Source: Pedobacter psychrodurus
Lineage (GTDB): Bacteria; Bacteroidota; Bacteroidia; Sphingobacteriales; Sphingobacteriaceae
Length of the DNA stretch: 64,000 nucleotides
Direction: 5' to 3'
Assembly: GCF_004331735.1 (NCBI RefSeq)
Contig: NZ_SJSO01000025.1
Coordinates: forward strand, 1 to 64,000
A program made the position numbers and the translations under genes. Of the stretch, positions 50,323-58,848 are shown piece after piece; the stretch's first letter is position 1, and each line of letters starts with the position of its first letter. Under the pieces are notes generated by a model. The model was not told the origin of the DNA, ran no database searches, and worked only from the letters and a program-made list of their open reading frames with translations.

Positions 50323-51126
50323 ATGAAAAATCACCACATGATACAACAACCCTTTGCCCAACACGCAACCGAAATATTAAAAAACGATGAATCTGTTATC
50401 GGCTTAGCCGTTGGTGGCTCGTGGCTCAGCAACGAGATCGATGAATTTTCAGATCTCGATCTGATCCTCATTACCAGAGAAAAAGTATCAGCCGATAAAT
50501 CGAAAATGCTGCAATATGCGAATCGCCTTGGCGAAATGATCTCTGCTTTTACAGGTGAACATGTCGGCGAACCTCGCCTATTGATCTGCCTTTACGACAA
50601 CCCACTATTACATGTCGATATTAAGTTTTTAACCTTGGATGAATTTGCCTCAAGAGTTGAAAACCCAATACTATTAATTGATAGAGACTGTCAATTACAG
50701 AAAATCCTCGATCAAACTGAGGCTAAATTTCCCTACCCCGATTATCAATGGATTGAAGACCGTTTTTGGACCTGGATGCATTACGCCCTCTTAAAAATCG
50801 GCAGAGGTGAATATCTGGAAGCCTTAGATTTCTTTGGCTTTTTAAGAATGGTGGTATTTGGTCCTTTGCTGCACATCAAAAACAACAACCTACCACGGGG
50901 TGTGCGTAAAGTAGAAACGCAGCTCCCGGCGGAAGATTTTAATCGGCTAAAGAGCACCATCGCCGAATACAATAAAGCATCTTTAATTACTTCGCTAGAA
51001 AATGCGATAGCGCTTTATAAAAACCTGAGAGTTAATTTGTATGCTGAAAACATTAAACAGAATGAAAAGGCAGAAAGTGTGGTAATACAATATTTAGCCA
51101 AGATAAAAGACAGTCGCTTAGAATGA
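50323..51126 (+). CDS. Nucleotidyltransferase-domain protein
   Basis: 267-aa protein with an N-terminal nucleotidyltransferase core: GLAVGGSWLSNEIDEFSDLD (the GGS...DLD catalytic motif, about 29-48), a third acidic residue in LLHVDIKFLTLDEF. The helical C-terminal part resembles aminoglycoside adenylyltransferase-like proteins (YALLKIGRGEYLEALDFFGF). Real target is unknown; similarity to resistance enzymes is only by fold. The start may be 50323 or the Met at 50338. Two genes further is an unrelated minus-strand pair. Confidence 0.78.
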   Translation: MKNHHMIQQPFAQHATEILKNDESVIGLAVGGSWLSNEIDEFSDLDLILITREKVSADKSKMLQYANRLGEMISAFTGEHVGEPRLLICLYDNPLLHVDIKFLTLDEFASRVENPILLIDRDCQLQKILDQTEAKFPYPDYQWIEDRFWTWMHYALLKIGRGEYLEALDFFGFLRMVVFGPLLHIKNNNLPRGVRKVETQLPAEDFNRLKSTIAEYNKASLITSLENAIALYKNLRVNLYAENIKQNEKAESVVIQYLAKIKDSRLE

Positions 51127-51186
51127 TAAATTAGATAATATAACATTCCCCGTGTTTCCGTGGCAATTTTAAATTGCACCTAAAAC

Positions 51187-51210
51187 AAAAAAGGAGGCTT
51201 AAACCTCTTT
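51187..51210 (-). terminator. Probable weak terminator of the outer-membrane pair
   Basis: Minus strand: a short GAGG/CCTC stem around TTTAAG followed by a TTTTTT run, 10 bases after the stop at 51220. The short stem limits certainty. Confidence 0.5.
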
Positions 51211-51219
51211 CCATATCTT

Positions 51220-52110
51220 TTAAAACTGAAATCCAATCAGCCACATATTTTCAATGTAGTTAATTTTCTGACTGGCTTTATCTAGCTCATCCCAACCAGT
51301 GGTATGTACATTTGTTAAATTGGTAGCGCCAAACTTGGTGGTATTCTGTAGATAAACGTTTTTCCAAACATAAAACTTAAGACCAACTTTCGCCGAAACA
51401 CCATAACCAGAAATACTAAAATGGTTATTTCTGCCTTGGCCAAAAAGACGTACATCAGAACGTGGTACCATTAAGCCGCCGCCCAACCCGGTTTCTAAAG
51501 TTAAAGAAGTATTTCCACCCGGTGCTACCCAGATATCGTCGTAACGCTCAATCTCTATATTTGCATAGTTAAAGCCATCGGTATGCTCATAAGTAAGCAT
51601 ACTTTCCTTCACATTAATGTTTTGTCCATTATAATCGCCAGCTAAAGCACCTGTAGGTGCATTTTCATGCGAAATATTTGCACCGATGTGACCAGTAATC
51701 GCAACCGTTTGTGGGATATCCATCACATATTTCATGTGGTCCCAACCGATAGAGATGCTATAATTATCTTTGATAAAATATCCGGCTCGGATGTTATACT
51801 GTGGTACAGTGATTAGCCCAGGATTTAAATAAGCCCAGCTTAATTTCGATTGTCTATCGTGTGCAACTACATCTTTCAAGGTAAAATCGTAGTTAGGTCC
51901 TTGAAACCTGATATCGCTTTTACCATACCAGGAACTATTATATCCCCAGTGAAAATAAAAATCACCTTTACGGGAAAATTTCCTTTTGTGCTCAGGATTG
52001 AATAAACTTTTTGATGTTGGCGTATTATTGGTTGAAGAGGTTTTAATCTCTTGTGCCTGCATCCGCTTGCCAAACAAGAGTGCTAAAAATAGAATGGTAA
52101 ATCTTTTCAC
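51220..52110 (-). CDS. Probable outer-membrane beta-barrel protein
   Basis: 296 aa from a GTG at 52108-52110 (VKRFTILFLALLFGKRMQAQ is a signal peptide ending AQ). The frame stays open to 52257 but that extension overlaps the neighbouring gene and reads nonsense. The body alternates aromatic and polar residues as in a barrel (GDFYFHWGYNSSWY, NYSISIGWDHMKYVMD, AKVGLKFYVWKNVYLQ) and ends with the C-terminal Phe (WLIGFQF). Function unknown. It lies 86 bases downstream of the DUF2490 gene, same strand. Confidence 0.75.
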   Translation of the reverse strand: MKRFTILFLALLFGKRMQAQEIKTSSTNNTPTSKSLFNPEHKRKFSRKGDFYFHWGYNSSWYGKSDIRFQGPNYDFTLKDVVAHDRQSKLSWAYLNPGLITVPQYNIRAGYFIKDNYSISIGWDHMKYVMDIPQTVAITGHIGANISHENAPTGALAGDYNGQNINVKESMLTYEHTDGFNYANIEIERYDDIWVAPGGNTSLTLETGLGGGLMVPRSDVRLFGQGRNNHFSISGYGVSAKVGLKFYVWKNVYLQNTTKFGATNLTNVHTTGWDELDKASQKINYIENMWLIGFQF

Positions 52111-52195
52111 GCGGCAAATTGAGCAAAAAGACCAATCAATTACAACAGCTTTAACATTTTGTAAGAGTTGCTCTACAAAAAATGACTTTAAAACA

Positions 52196-52903
52196 TTAAA
52201 ACCTAGTGTAAACGGCCAACTGAATAATGTTATTAACCGTATTGTTCGAAACGCCATGAGTAGCCTGGTTCATATACCCAGCTTCCAGATCAAACTGCTT
52301 CGAAAAACGATAACCTGCAGCGAGGTATAACCTGTTCTGATCAAAAACACTATTGTTAATTTTATCCTTATTCTGAATATTTAAAAACACCTCGTTCTGC
52401 AAAGCCACAAATGGCCCTTTGGTAAACGTTGGTTGGGTTTTCTGTAACGGTTGGATCAACCTGAAGAAATAGCGGAAACGCTGTGAAAATACATCTTCAC
52501 CCGTACGCCTGATAAAACGTTGTTCTACCCTAAACCTGTGACTGGCAAAAACCGATTTTATTTTGTGGCTGTAGATGTACTGCTCAAAAATACGGTGCTC
52601 ATGCAAGGTAAGATCAGGAGTTCCTTCAAGCTCGGTGTGTGTAGTTTGCCATAAATACCCTAAAGCTACATTATGTTTATTGTTAATAAAATATTGTAAT
52701 GCCGGACGCACTAATGTATTCCTCAAATAACCCCAATCATCGGCCGAGCGTAATTGAACATCGAATTGAAGGCCCCATTTATCATTAAACTTGGTGTTGT
52801 TCAAGAACATAAACCAACCCGAGTTTTGATGTTGGGTTTGTGCAGAAAGCTCTCCAGATACCATGATGACGAACACCAGGGCAGACAATACTATTTTTTT
52901 CAT
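52196..52903 (-). CDS. DUF2490 family outer-membrane protein
   Basis: 235 aa with signal peptide ending ELSAQTQ. DUF2490 signature: SGWFMFLNNTKFNDKWGLQF, VQLRSADDW, LVRPALQYFINNKHNVALGY, then RFRVEQRFIRR; ends YTRF as a beta-barrel should. Function unknown, thought to be an outer-membrane porin-like protein. Probably co-expressed with the following barrel gene. Confidence 0.87.
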   Translation of the reverse strand: MKKIVLSALVFVIMVSGELSAQTQHQNSGWFMFLNNTKFNDKWGLQFDVQLRSADDWGYLRNTLVRPALQYFINNKHNVALGYLWQTTHTELEGTPDLTLHEHRIFEQYIYSHKIKSVFASHRFRVEQRFIRRTGEDVFSQRFRYFFRLIQPLQKTQPTFTKGPFVALQNEVFLNIQNKDKINNSVFDQNRLYLAAGYRFSKQFDLEAGYMNQATHGVSNNTVNNIIQLAVYTRF

Positions 52904-53037
52904 AAAGTGATAAACCGGTTTTATCTGTGTGGCGCTAAATTAATAGAAAATGGACAAAGCAAATAATTTAACTTTAAATTAATCCTCAAAAAAGATGTTA
53001 TACTCCTATCTTTAAGATTTAATTCATTGAAAATCAT

Positions 53038-54363
53038 ATGCGTTTTCTTTTAGGAATTTTGTTACTCCTGATTTTGACCGGAGCAAAAGCTCAGAACTTT
53101 ACGGGTACCTGGAATTTTAAGTATCGTCCTTATCCCACGGCTTTACCAATTAATATGCAAATGAATATTGGCAAAGCAACTGAAAAGATGCTTTATCCAG
53201 CCAACTTAAAAATTACAAATGGAGATTTTATATTTAGTTATGAGCTCTTGCTTGTTAAAAAAAACAGCACCCAACTGGGCATTGGTCGAAATAAATACCC
53301 GATAATAGAAACCCCTTTTAAAATTAAACAGTGGATGCCCTACCTAAATGGCGTACTTACGCTGGGTAAATCCAAAACCGGACAAGCACAATTGAGTTTG
53401 CAACGGATGTGGATCGATAACTTTGGGCTTTTTATGCGGGGTTTAGATGAGGGCGATGAAATTTACGAAAGCTCAAAAGTAAATATGAGGGATCTTTTAT
53501 ATCGCGAAAAGATTACCTTAATAAAAACAAATTCAACGCCCTGGACAGATCCTCATATTCCCAGGATAGTGGCTCCTACCAAAAAAAATAACATTTATTA
53601 TGGCATTTACGATCCAATTACCACAAAAGATAGCGTTGTTACCCTGGCCATACAGGATGAAGAGCTTATAGATGCAGACACCATAACACTGATTCAGAAT
53701 GGCAGGATGATTTTAAACAAACATGCCATTGATGAGAAAAAATTTAGCCATGAGCTACACTTAGATACAGGAATGAATACGCTTGCACTTTTTGCAGATA
53801 ATTATGGCCGCAAGCCGCCAAATACCGGAAATTTGATTGTTAAAACAAGCGAAAACATGTATAGTTTTGATTTTTCAAACCGCTCAAATGCTTTTGCAAC
53901 TTTTCTGGTGGCTAAGTTTTACAGCGCATATTCAAAACCTACGTTATCAGATAATCAACCCATAAGCAATGAGCCTGTAGAAATACAAAAGAAAAAAATT
54001 GCTCCAGAAAAAACCCTAGACAGAAACACCGATGTTATTGCAAAAATGCAAGTTGAAAACAAGCAAATAGAACTTGAAATTTGGGACGGCCAGGTAGAAG
54101 ATGGAGATACTGTATCTTTAAAACTTAATAACGAATGGGTCCATCAAAAAATTGCAGTTAAAAAAACATCCAAGCGGTTTTATCTAACATTGCAACCAGG
54201 CAAAAACACTTTATTGTTTCGAGCAGATAATTTAGGAAGTGTCCCACCAAATACAGCTGTGCTTTGCATTTACTATGGCGATAAAACACGGACAGTTTAC
54301 CTGGATACCGATATGAAAAGAGATAATATTCTAAATATAGAATTTAGATCTAAAACGAATTAA
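53038..54363 (+). CDS. Exported protein with an internal duplication, unknown function
   Basis: 441 aa, signal peptide MRFLLGILLLLILTGAKAQ. The N-terminal half (about 20-165) begins FTGTWNFKYRPYPTALPINM, a lipocalin-like or beta-sandwich look. Two similar modules of ~90 residues follow (about 195-290 and 345-440). Aligned pieces are DADTITLIQNG / EDGDTVSLKLNN, MNTLALFADNYGRKPPNTG / KNTLLFRADNLGSVPPNTA. I know no function; the repeated unit may be a carbohydrate- or cell-wall-binding Ig-like fold. Single gene. Confidence 0.7.
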   Translation: MRFLLGILLLLILTGAKAQNFTGTWNFKYRPYPTALPINMQMNIGKATEKMLYPANLKITNGDFIFSYELLLVKKNSTQLGIGRNKYPIIETPFKIKQWMPYLNGVLTLGKSKTGQAQLSLQRMWIDNFGLFMRGLDEGDEIYESSKVNMRDLLYREKITLIKTNSTPWTDPHIPRIVAPTKKNNIYYGIYDPITTKDSVVTLAIQDEELIDADTITLIQNGRMILNKHAIDEKKFSHELHLDTGMNTLALFADNYGRKPPNTGNLIVKTSENMYSFDFSNRSNAFATFLVAKFYSAYSKPTLSDNQPISNEPVEIQKKKIAPEKTLDRNTDVIAKMQVENKQIELEIWDGQVEDGDTVSLKLNNEWVHQKIAVKKTSKRFYLTLQPGKNTLLFRADNLGSVPPNTAVLCIYYGDKTRTVYLDTDMKRDNILNIEFRSKTN

Positions 54364-54509
54364 ACAAATGTAAAAGCTTATTATTTAAAATTCATTTAAC
54401 GTTAAACGATTAAAAATTTATCTTCGTTAAAGATTTGGGCATTATGGTATTTTCAATATCCTTAAAATTGCGCTTATTTTAACATTACAAAACGTAAAAT
54501 AGAACAAAA

Positions 54510-55703
54510 ATGATTATCGAACCTAGAATGAGGGGCTTTATCTGTTTAACCGCACACCCTGATGGTTGCGCACAAAACGTGAAGAATCAAATTGAATATG
54601 TAAAATCTAAAGGAGCTATAGATGGTCCTAAAAAAGTATTGGTAATTGGCGCTTCAACCGGTTTTGGTTTAGCTTCGCGTATTGCTGCTGCTTATGGATC
54701 TGGCGCTTCTACAATTGGCGTATTTTTCGAAAAAGCACCTTCTGAAGGCAAAACTGCATCACCAGGTTGGTACAATAGTGCAGCTTTTGAAAAAGAAGCC
54801 CATGCTGCTGGTTTATATGCAAAAAGCATTAATGGCGACGCATTCTCTAAAGAAATTAAAGAAAAAACGATTGAATTGATCAAAGCTGATCTTGGTCAGG
54901 TTGATTTAATAATTTATAGCCTGGCATCTCCAGTTCGGAAACATCCTGATACCGAAGTGCTCCATCGCTCTACCTTAAAACCTATCGGTGGAACTTATAC
55001 CAATAAAACTGTCGATTTCCATACCGGTAATGTTACCGAAATTTCTATCGAAGCCGCTACAGAAGAAGATATTGCCAATACCGTTGCTGTAATGGGTGGC
55101 GAAGATTGGGCCATGTGGATTGATGCCTTAAAAGCAGAAAACCTGCTTGCAGATGGTGCAACAACAGTAGCTTATTCGTATATCGGCCCTGCTTTAACCG
55201 AACCAGTATACCGCAAAGGAACTATTGGAAGAGCCAAAGATGACTTAGAAGCAACTGCTTTTAAAATCAGTGATAAATTAAAAGATATTGATGGCAAGGC
55301 TTATGTATCGGTTAATAAAGCATTAGTAACACAGGCAAGTTCTGCTATCCCTGTAATTCCATTATATATTTCATTGTTGTACAAAGTAATGAAAGCAGAA
55401 GGTATCCACGAAGGCACAATTGAGCAGATCCAACGTTTATATGCTGATCGTTTATATAGTGGCAGCCCTGTTCCTGTTGATGAAAAAGGAAGAATTAGAA
55501 TCGACGATTGGGAAATGCGTGAAGATATCCAGGCTAAAGTTGCCGAACTTTGGAAAGAAGCAACAACCGAAACTTTGCCAGCAATAGGTGATTTACCAGG
55601 TTACAGATCTGATTTCTTAAGCTTATTTGGTTTCGAAATTGATAAAGTTGATTATCAAAAAGATGCCCAGGAAGTGGTAGAGATTGAAGGTTTAGTAGAT
55701 TAA
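54510..55703 (+). CDS. fabV: Enoyl-[acyl-carrier-protein] reductase, FabV type
   Basis: 397-aa NADH-dependent reductase for the last step of each fatty-acid elongation round. Family start MIIEPRMRGFICLTAHPDGC. Rossmann motif VIGASTGFGLASRIAAAYG (about 50-68). Catalytic Tyr-X8-Lys is present as YRKGTIGRAK (about 235-244). It ends in the long FabV helical tail. FabV is insensitive to triclosan in other species. It is monocistronic, followed by a dispersed repeat and terminator. Confidence 0.95.
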   Translation: MIIEPRMRGFICLTAHPDGCAQNVKNQIEYVKSKGAIDGPKKVLVIGASTGFGLASRIAAAYGSGASTIGVFFEKAPSEGKTASPGWYNSAAFEKEAHAAGLYAKSINGDAFSKEIKEKTIELIKADLGQVDLIIYSLASPVRKHPDTEVLHRSTLKPIGGTYTNKTVDFHTGNVTEISIEAATEEDIANTVAVMGGEDWAMWIDALKAENLLADGATTVAYSYIGPALTEPVYRKGTIGRAKDDLEATAFKISDKLKDIDGKAYVSVNKALVTQASSAIPVIPLYISLLYKVMKAEGIHEGTIEQIQRLYADRLYSGSPVPVDEKGRIRIDDWEMREDIQAKVAELWKEATTETLPAIGDLPGYRSDFLSLFGFEIDKVDYQKDAQEVVEIEGLVD

Positions 55704-55710
55704 TAGGATC

Positions 55711-55806
55711 GTCATTTCGACTGAAGTGCAACGGAATGGAGAAATCTATAACTTTGCCTAAAATACGATTACAATAAACGGCTGGCCCTATAGCCAGCCA
55801 TTTTTA
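55711..55806 (+). terminator. Half palindrome and intrinsic terminator after fabV
   Basis: 55711-55750 carries GTCATTTCGACTGAAGTGCA ... GGAGAAATCT, a repeat family word also at 31311-31366. The terminator is at 55780-55806: GGCTGGC/GCCAGCC around CCTATA, then ATTTTTA. Confidence 0.8.
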
Positions 55807-55818
55807 TACCCAACCTAT

Positions 55819-56352
55819 ATGAACTTCGAATTACAACCCACCTTAGAAAACGATTTAATTACAATAGTTCCCTTAAAGGAAGAAGATTTTGAAGCCCTTT
55901 TTGCAGTAGCATCCGATCCATTACTCTGGGAGCAGCATCCCAACAAAGACCGCTATAAAAGAGAGGTTTTCGAAAACTTCTTTAAAGGTGCAATAGAATC
56001 GAAGGGTGCTTTTATCGTTTATGAAAAAGAAACCAACAAAGTTGTGGGCAGTTCCAGGTACTACGAACTAGATGAAACAAACCATTCAGTTGCCGTTGGT
56101 TATACTTTTATTGGAAGAGATTTTTGGGGAAAAGGCCACAACGCCGCATTAAAAAAATTAATGCTCGATTACGCCTTTCAGTTTGTAGATAAAATAATAT
56201 TACACATCGGCGCAACAAATTTCCGTTCGCAAAAAGCTACAGAAAAATTAGGTGCATCAAAAATTGGTGAGCTTGAGGTAGCCTATTATGGTGAAGACAT
56301 AAAACTGAATTTTATTTATCAGGTAGATAAAACAAACTGGAACAAGAGCTAA
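55819..56352 (+). CDS. GNAT family N-acetyltransferase (RimJ/RimL-like)
   Basis: 177-aa acetyltransferase of the RimJ/RimL subgroup: starts with LENDLITIVPLKEEDFEALF, then AVASDPLLWEQHPNKDRYK, the acetyl-CoA loop VGYTFIGRDFWGKGHNAALK (about 93-112) and the closing HIGATNFRSQKATEKLGASK. Substrate is probably an amino group on a protein or small molecule. It starts just after the fabV terminator and is monocistronic. Confidence 0.88.
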   Translation: MNFELQPTLENDLITIVPLKEEDFEALFAVASDPLLWEQHPNKDRYKREVFENFFKGAIESKGAFIVYEKETNKVVGSSRYYELDETNHSVAVGYTFIGRDFWGKGHNAALKKLMLDYAFQFVDKIILHIGATNFRSQKATEKLGASKIGELEVAYYGEDIKLNFIYQVDKTNWNKS

Positions 56353-56465
56353 ATACATCTTTTTGCGAACTTAACTTGCTGTATATATAAAAGTTATGGC
56401 ACTCGTTTGACCAATTCTAACGCATCACCTTCTGGAATAAAATCGTGTTTCTGCTTTAGTATTGT

Positions 56466-56473
56466 TATATTTG
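56466..56473 (+). promoter_or_regulatory. -7 promoter element of the cold-shock gene
   Basis: TATATTTG fits TAnnTTTG. It is about 50 bases before the ATG, leaving an A-rich 5' UTR of the kind used by cold-shock genes. A -33 element is not convincing. Confidence 0.5.
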
Positions 56474-56523
56474 TATAATTCTGACATTCTCGTCACGCAT
56501 AAAACAAAACAATTAAATAAAAT

Positions 56524-56976
56524 ATGGCTAAATCTCAAGCAACTTACAGTAAAAAAGAGAACGAAAAAAAACGATTAAAAAAACAAAAAGACAAACAAGA
56601 GAAAAAAGAAGAGCGTCAATCTAATGCAAAAAAAGGTTTAGCTCTTGAAGAAATGTTTGCATACGTTGATGAAAATGGTAACATTTCGTCTACTCCACCA
56701 GATCCAAAAAAGAAGAAAGTATTCAACATTGAGGATGTACAAATTGGTATTACAAGACAAGAAGATATAATCGATGAAAACCCTATTAAAAAAGGAACAG
56801 TTACTTTCTTTAACGATAGCAAAGGTTACGGTTTTATTAAAAACACAGAAACTCAAGATAGTATTTTTGTTCACGCTAACGGTTTGGTAACTCAAATTAA
56901 AGAAGGCGATAAAGTAACTTTTGAAGTGGAAATGGGACAAAAAGGTCCAACTGCTGTTAAAGTATCGAAGGTTTAA
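56524..56976 (+). CDS. Cold-shock-domain protein with basic N-terminal extension
   Basis: 150 aa. Residues about 1-40 are extremely Lys/Gln/Glu-rich (ENEKKRLKKQKDKQEKKEER), likely a charged helix binding RNA. Residues about 40-85 are a linker (MFAYVDENGNISSTPPDP). The cold-shock domain follows at about 88-150: GTVTFFNDSKGYGFIKNTET, QDSIFVHANGL, GDKVTFEVEMGQKGPTAV, with the RNP1 and RNP2 aromatic residues. It probably acts as an RNA chaperone. Common in Bacteroidetes. Confidence 0.92.
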   Translation: MAKSQATYSKKENEKKRLKKQKDKQEKKEERQSNAKKGLALEEMFAYVDENGNISSTPPDPKKKKVFNIEDVQIGITRQEDIIDENPIKKGTVTFFNDSKGYGFIKNTETQDSIFVHANGLVTQIKEGDKVTFEVEMGQKGPTAVKVSKV

Positions 56977-57159
56977 TAACCTAACAATTCTCTTTTTGCA
57001 ATCTCAATTGCAAAACATGATTAAAATTCTGCAGAAAATTTGTTCTGCTGCGCTAGGTTTTATAACCATTTATAATTCCGTCTATTTAAGCATAAAACCT
57101 TGCGCATAATTTTACTCTTATTCTATTTATTTTAGAAAATCAGGTTTCAATGTGCATTG

Positions 57160-57484
57160 GCCAATTCGGTCCCGCCATCGCTATTAGTCCTCATTTCGCT
57201 GCGCTTTCATTCCGGGCTATTCGCTTTGTCGGGTTTAGGTGGCTAGAACAATAGCTTTTTTTAATGGATAAAATACCTGAATGAATATTTGCATGATAAA
57301 AAGAACAATATTTTTCAGGTTAAAAATTATTGCAGTCGCAATTGCTTACGCCTGATAGATTTTTTCGATAGTAGCATAATCCTTTGTTAATAAACCCGAT
57401 AACAACGGTAGCCCCCGATTTTTCTTCGGGGCTAAAGTGTATAGCGGGACAGGTTTTGCCCTGAAATACTGACGCTCATTTCCA
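57160..57484. repeat. Degenerate intergenic repeat fragments
   Basis: Pieces resemble the tail of the long dispersed repeat: GTCCCGCCATCGCTATT, ATTCCGGGCTATTCGC, AACCCGATAACAACGGTAGC, then the hairpin CCCCGATTTTTCTTCGGGG and TATAGCGGGACAGG. No gene is seen in 56977-57565. Confidence 0.5.
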
Positions 57485-57565
57485 AAAAAATAAAAAAATG
57501 ATAATCTCGGTGTGGAATTTGTGCATGGCTTACATCATTACAGTACACACAAAGAAAAATATAAT

Positions 57566-58252
57566 ATGAAAAAGTTAATAGCACTTGCACTGGTTGCATT
57601 TTTAGGATTATCATCAGCGATGGCTCAACAAGTAGATTTACGCAGAAAAATTAATGTTAGCGGAACTGCAGAAACAGAAGTAACACCCGATATTATTTAT
57701 ATAGGCATTTCACTTAAAGAATACCTAAACGGAAAGAAAAAAGTAGACATTACAGAATTGGAAAAACAATTGTATGCCGCTGTACAAAAAGCGGGCATTG
57801 CAAAAGAAAATTTAACCATCAGCAATTTAAGCAGCTGGAATTATGCTACAGAAAAAAAGAAAAACCCCGATTTCTTAGCCAGCAAACAATACCGCTTAAA
57901 AGTTAGCGATCTAAACAAGTTTAATGCAATATTAGAATCGATAGATGCCAAAGGAATTGCCAATACAAATATTGAAAGCTACGATTATTCTAAAATTGAA
58001 ACCTTAAAAAAAGAGCTTAAAATTAAAGCCTTATTGGCCGCAAAAGAAAAAGCAGCTTACATGGTAGAAGCATTAGGCGATAAATTAGGTGGTGTAATTG
58101 AGATACAAGATGGTGGAGACAATGTAATACAACCTGTTTATAGAAATTATGCAATGAAAGCTGAAATGGCTGATGCCGCTGGCGCTCCTGAAATCGATTT
58201 CAAAAAAATTAAGCTGAATTTCACAGTAAATGCCATTTTCGAGATCAAATAA
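57566..58252 (+). CDS. SIMPL domain-containing protein (DUF541)
   Basis: 228 aa from the Met at 57566, which gives a signal peptide (MKKLIALALVAFLGLSSAMA); 18 open codons upstream are ignored. SIMPL/DUF541 marks are KINVSGTAETEVTPDIIYIG at the mature N-terminus, ISLKEYLNGKKKVDITELEK, the central LAASKQYRLKVSDL-like strand, and LKIKALLAAKEKAAYMVEAL. Periplasmic or outer-membrane-associated; biochemical role not established. Confidence 0.88.
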   Translation: MKKLIALALVAFLGLSSAMAQQVDLRRKINVSGTAETEVTPDIIYIGISLKEYLNGKKKVDITELEKQLYAAVQKAGIAKENLTISNLSSWNYATEKKKNPDFLASKQYRLKVSDLNKFNAILESIDAKGIANTNIESYDYSKIETLKKELKIKALLAAKEKAAYMVEALGDKLGGVIEIQDGGDNVIQPVYRNYAMKAEMADAAGAPEIDFKKIKLNFTVNAIFEIK

Positions 58253-58281
58253 GAATTTTAACAGTTAAATTAATGCTTTTT

Positions 58282-58312
58282 AAAACCTACCAGAACATTT
58301 TGGTAGGTTTTT
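58282..58312 (+). terminator. Intrinsic terminator of the SIMPL gene
   Basis: AAAACCTACCA and TGGTAGGTTTT around GAACATTT, followed by TTG. Confidence 0.88.
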
Positions 58313-58349
58313 TGTTAGGTAGAGGTCGAACACTAAAAAATTAGATATT

Positions 58350-58664
58350 ATGAAAAAATTCATCTACACGTTAGCCTTGGTATTCTCTCTAGGCATTAGT
58401 TTTAATTCAGCTCAGGCAGCTGATAAACCTGCGAAAAACCCAACAGAATTAACTGCAGAACAAGCAGTGAAACTGGAAAGAATTAAAACCCGTGTTGAAG
58501 AGATCAGAGACATGGACAAATCGAACTTAACGAGAGCAGAACGTAAAGCTTTACGTAGCGAGTTAAGAGAGTTAAAAGGTCAAGCCCGTGCAGTTTCTGG
58601 AGGTGTTTACCTTTCAGTTGGCGCTATCATTATCATCATTTTATTGTTGATCTTGATTTTATAA
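58350..58664 (+). CDS. Small exported membrane-tail protein, unknown function
   Basis: 104 aa. An N-terminal signal (MKKFIYTLALVFSLGISFNS) is followed by a highly charged helix (TEEQAVKLERIKTRVEE-like region, 30-80) and a C-terminal hydrophobic tail YLSVGAIIIIILLLILIL (85-104). It looks like a small periplasmic protein anchored by its C-terminus. No named function. It has its own terminator. Confidence 0.72.
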   Translation: MKKFIYTLALVFSLGISFNSAQAADKPAKNPTELTAEQAVKLERIKTRVEEIRDMDKSNLTRAERKALRSELRELKGQARAVSGGVYLSVGAIIIIILLLILIL

Positions 58665-58700
58665 TCATTACAAAAAAACACACCTATATATAAAAACAAA

Positions 58701-58729
58701 AAGCTTTGCATTACTGCAAAGCTTTTTTT
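58701..58729 (+). terminator. Intrinsic terminator of the small membrane-tail protein gene
   Basis: AAGCTTTGCA and TGCAAAGCTT with a short loop, followed by TTTTT. Confidence 0.85.
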
Positions 58730-58848
58730 ATGCCCATCTTGCGAAGTTTACCCGGCTTTGTGCGAAAGAGAACTTCGCAAGTCGGCCCCGGCGCAAAACT
58801 ATCGAAGTTACACCACACAGGCTCTTGAAACTTCTCTAGTTACTCCGA

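Noticed and set aside
50323..51126. Calling the nucleotidyltransferase an aminoglycoside-resistance enzyme
   Set aside because: Only the general fold and GGS...DLD motif are shared; substrate residues could not be verified.
52111..52257. N-terminal extension of the outer-membrane protein at 51220
   Set aside because: It overlaps the DUF2490 gene and reads no signal peptide; the GTG at 52108-52110 gives a proper one.
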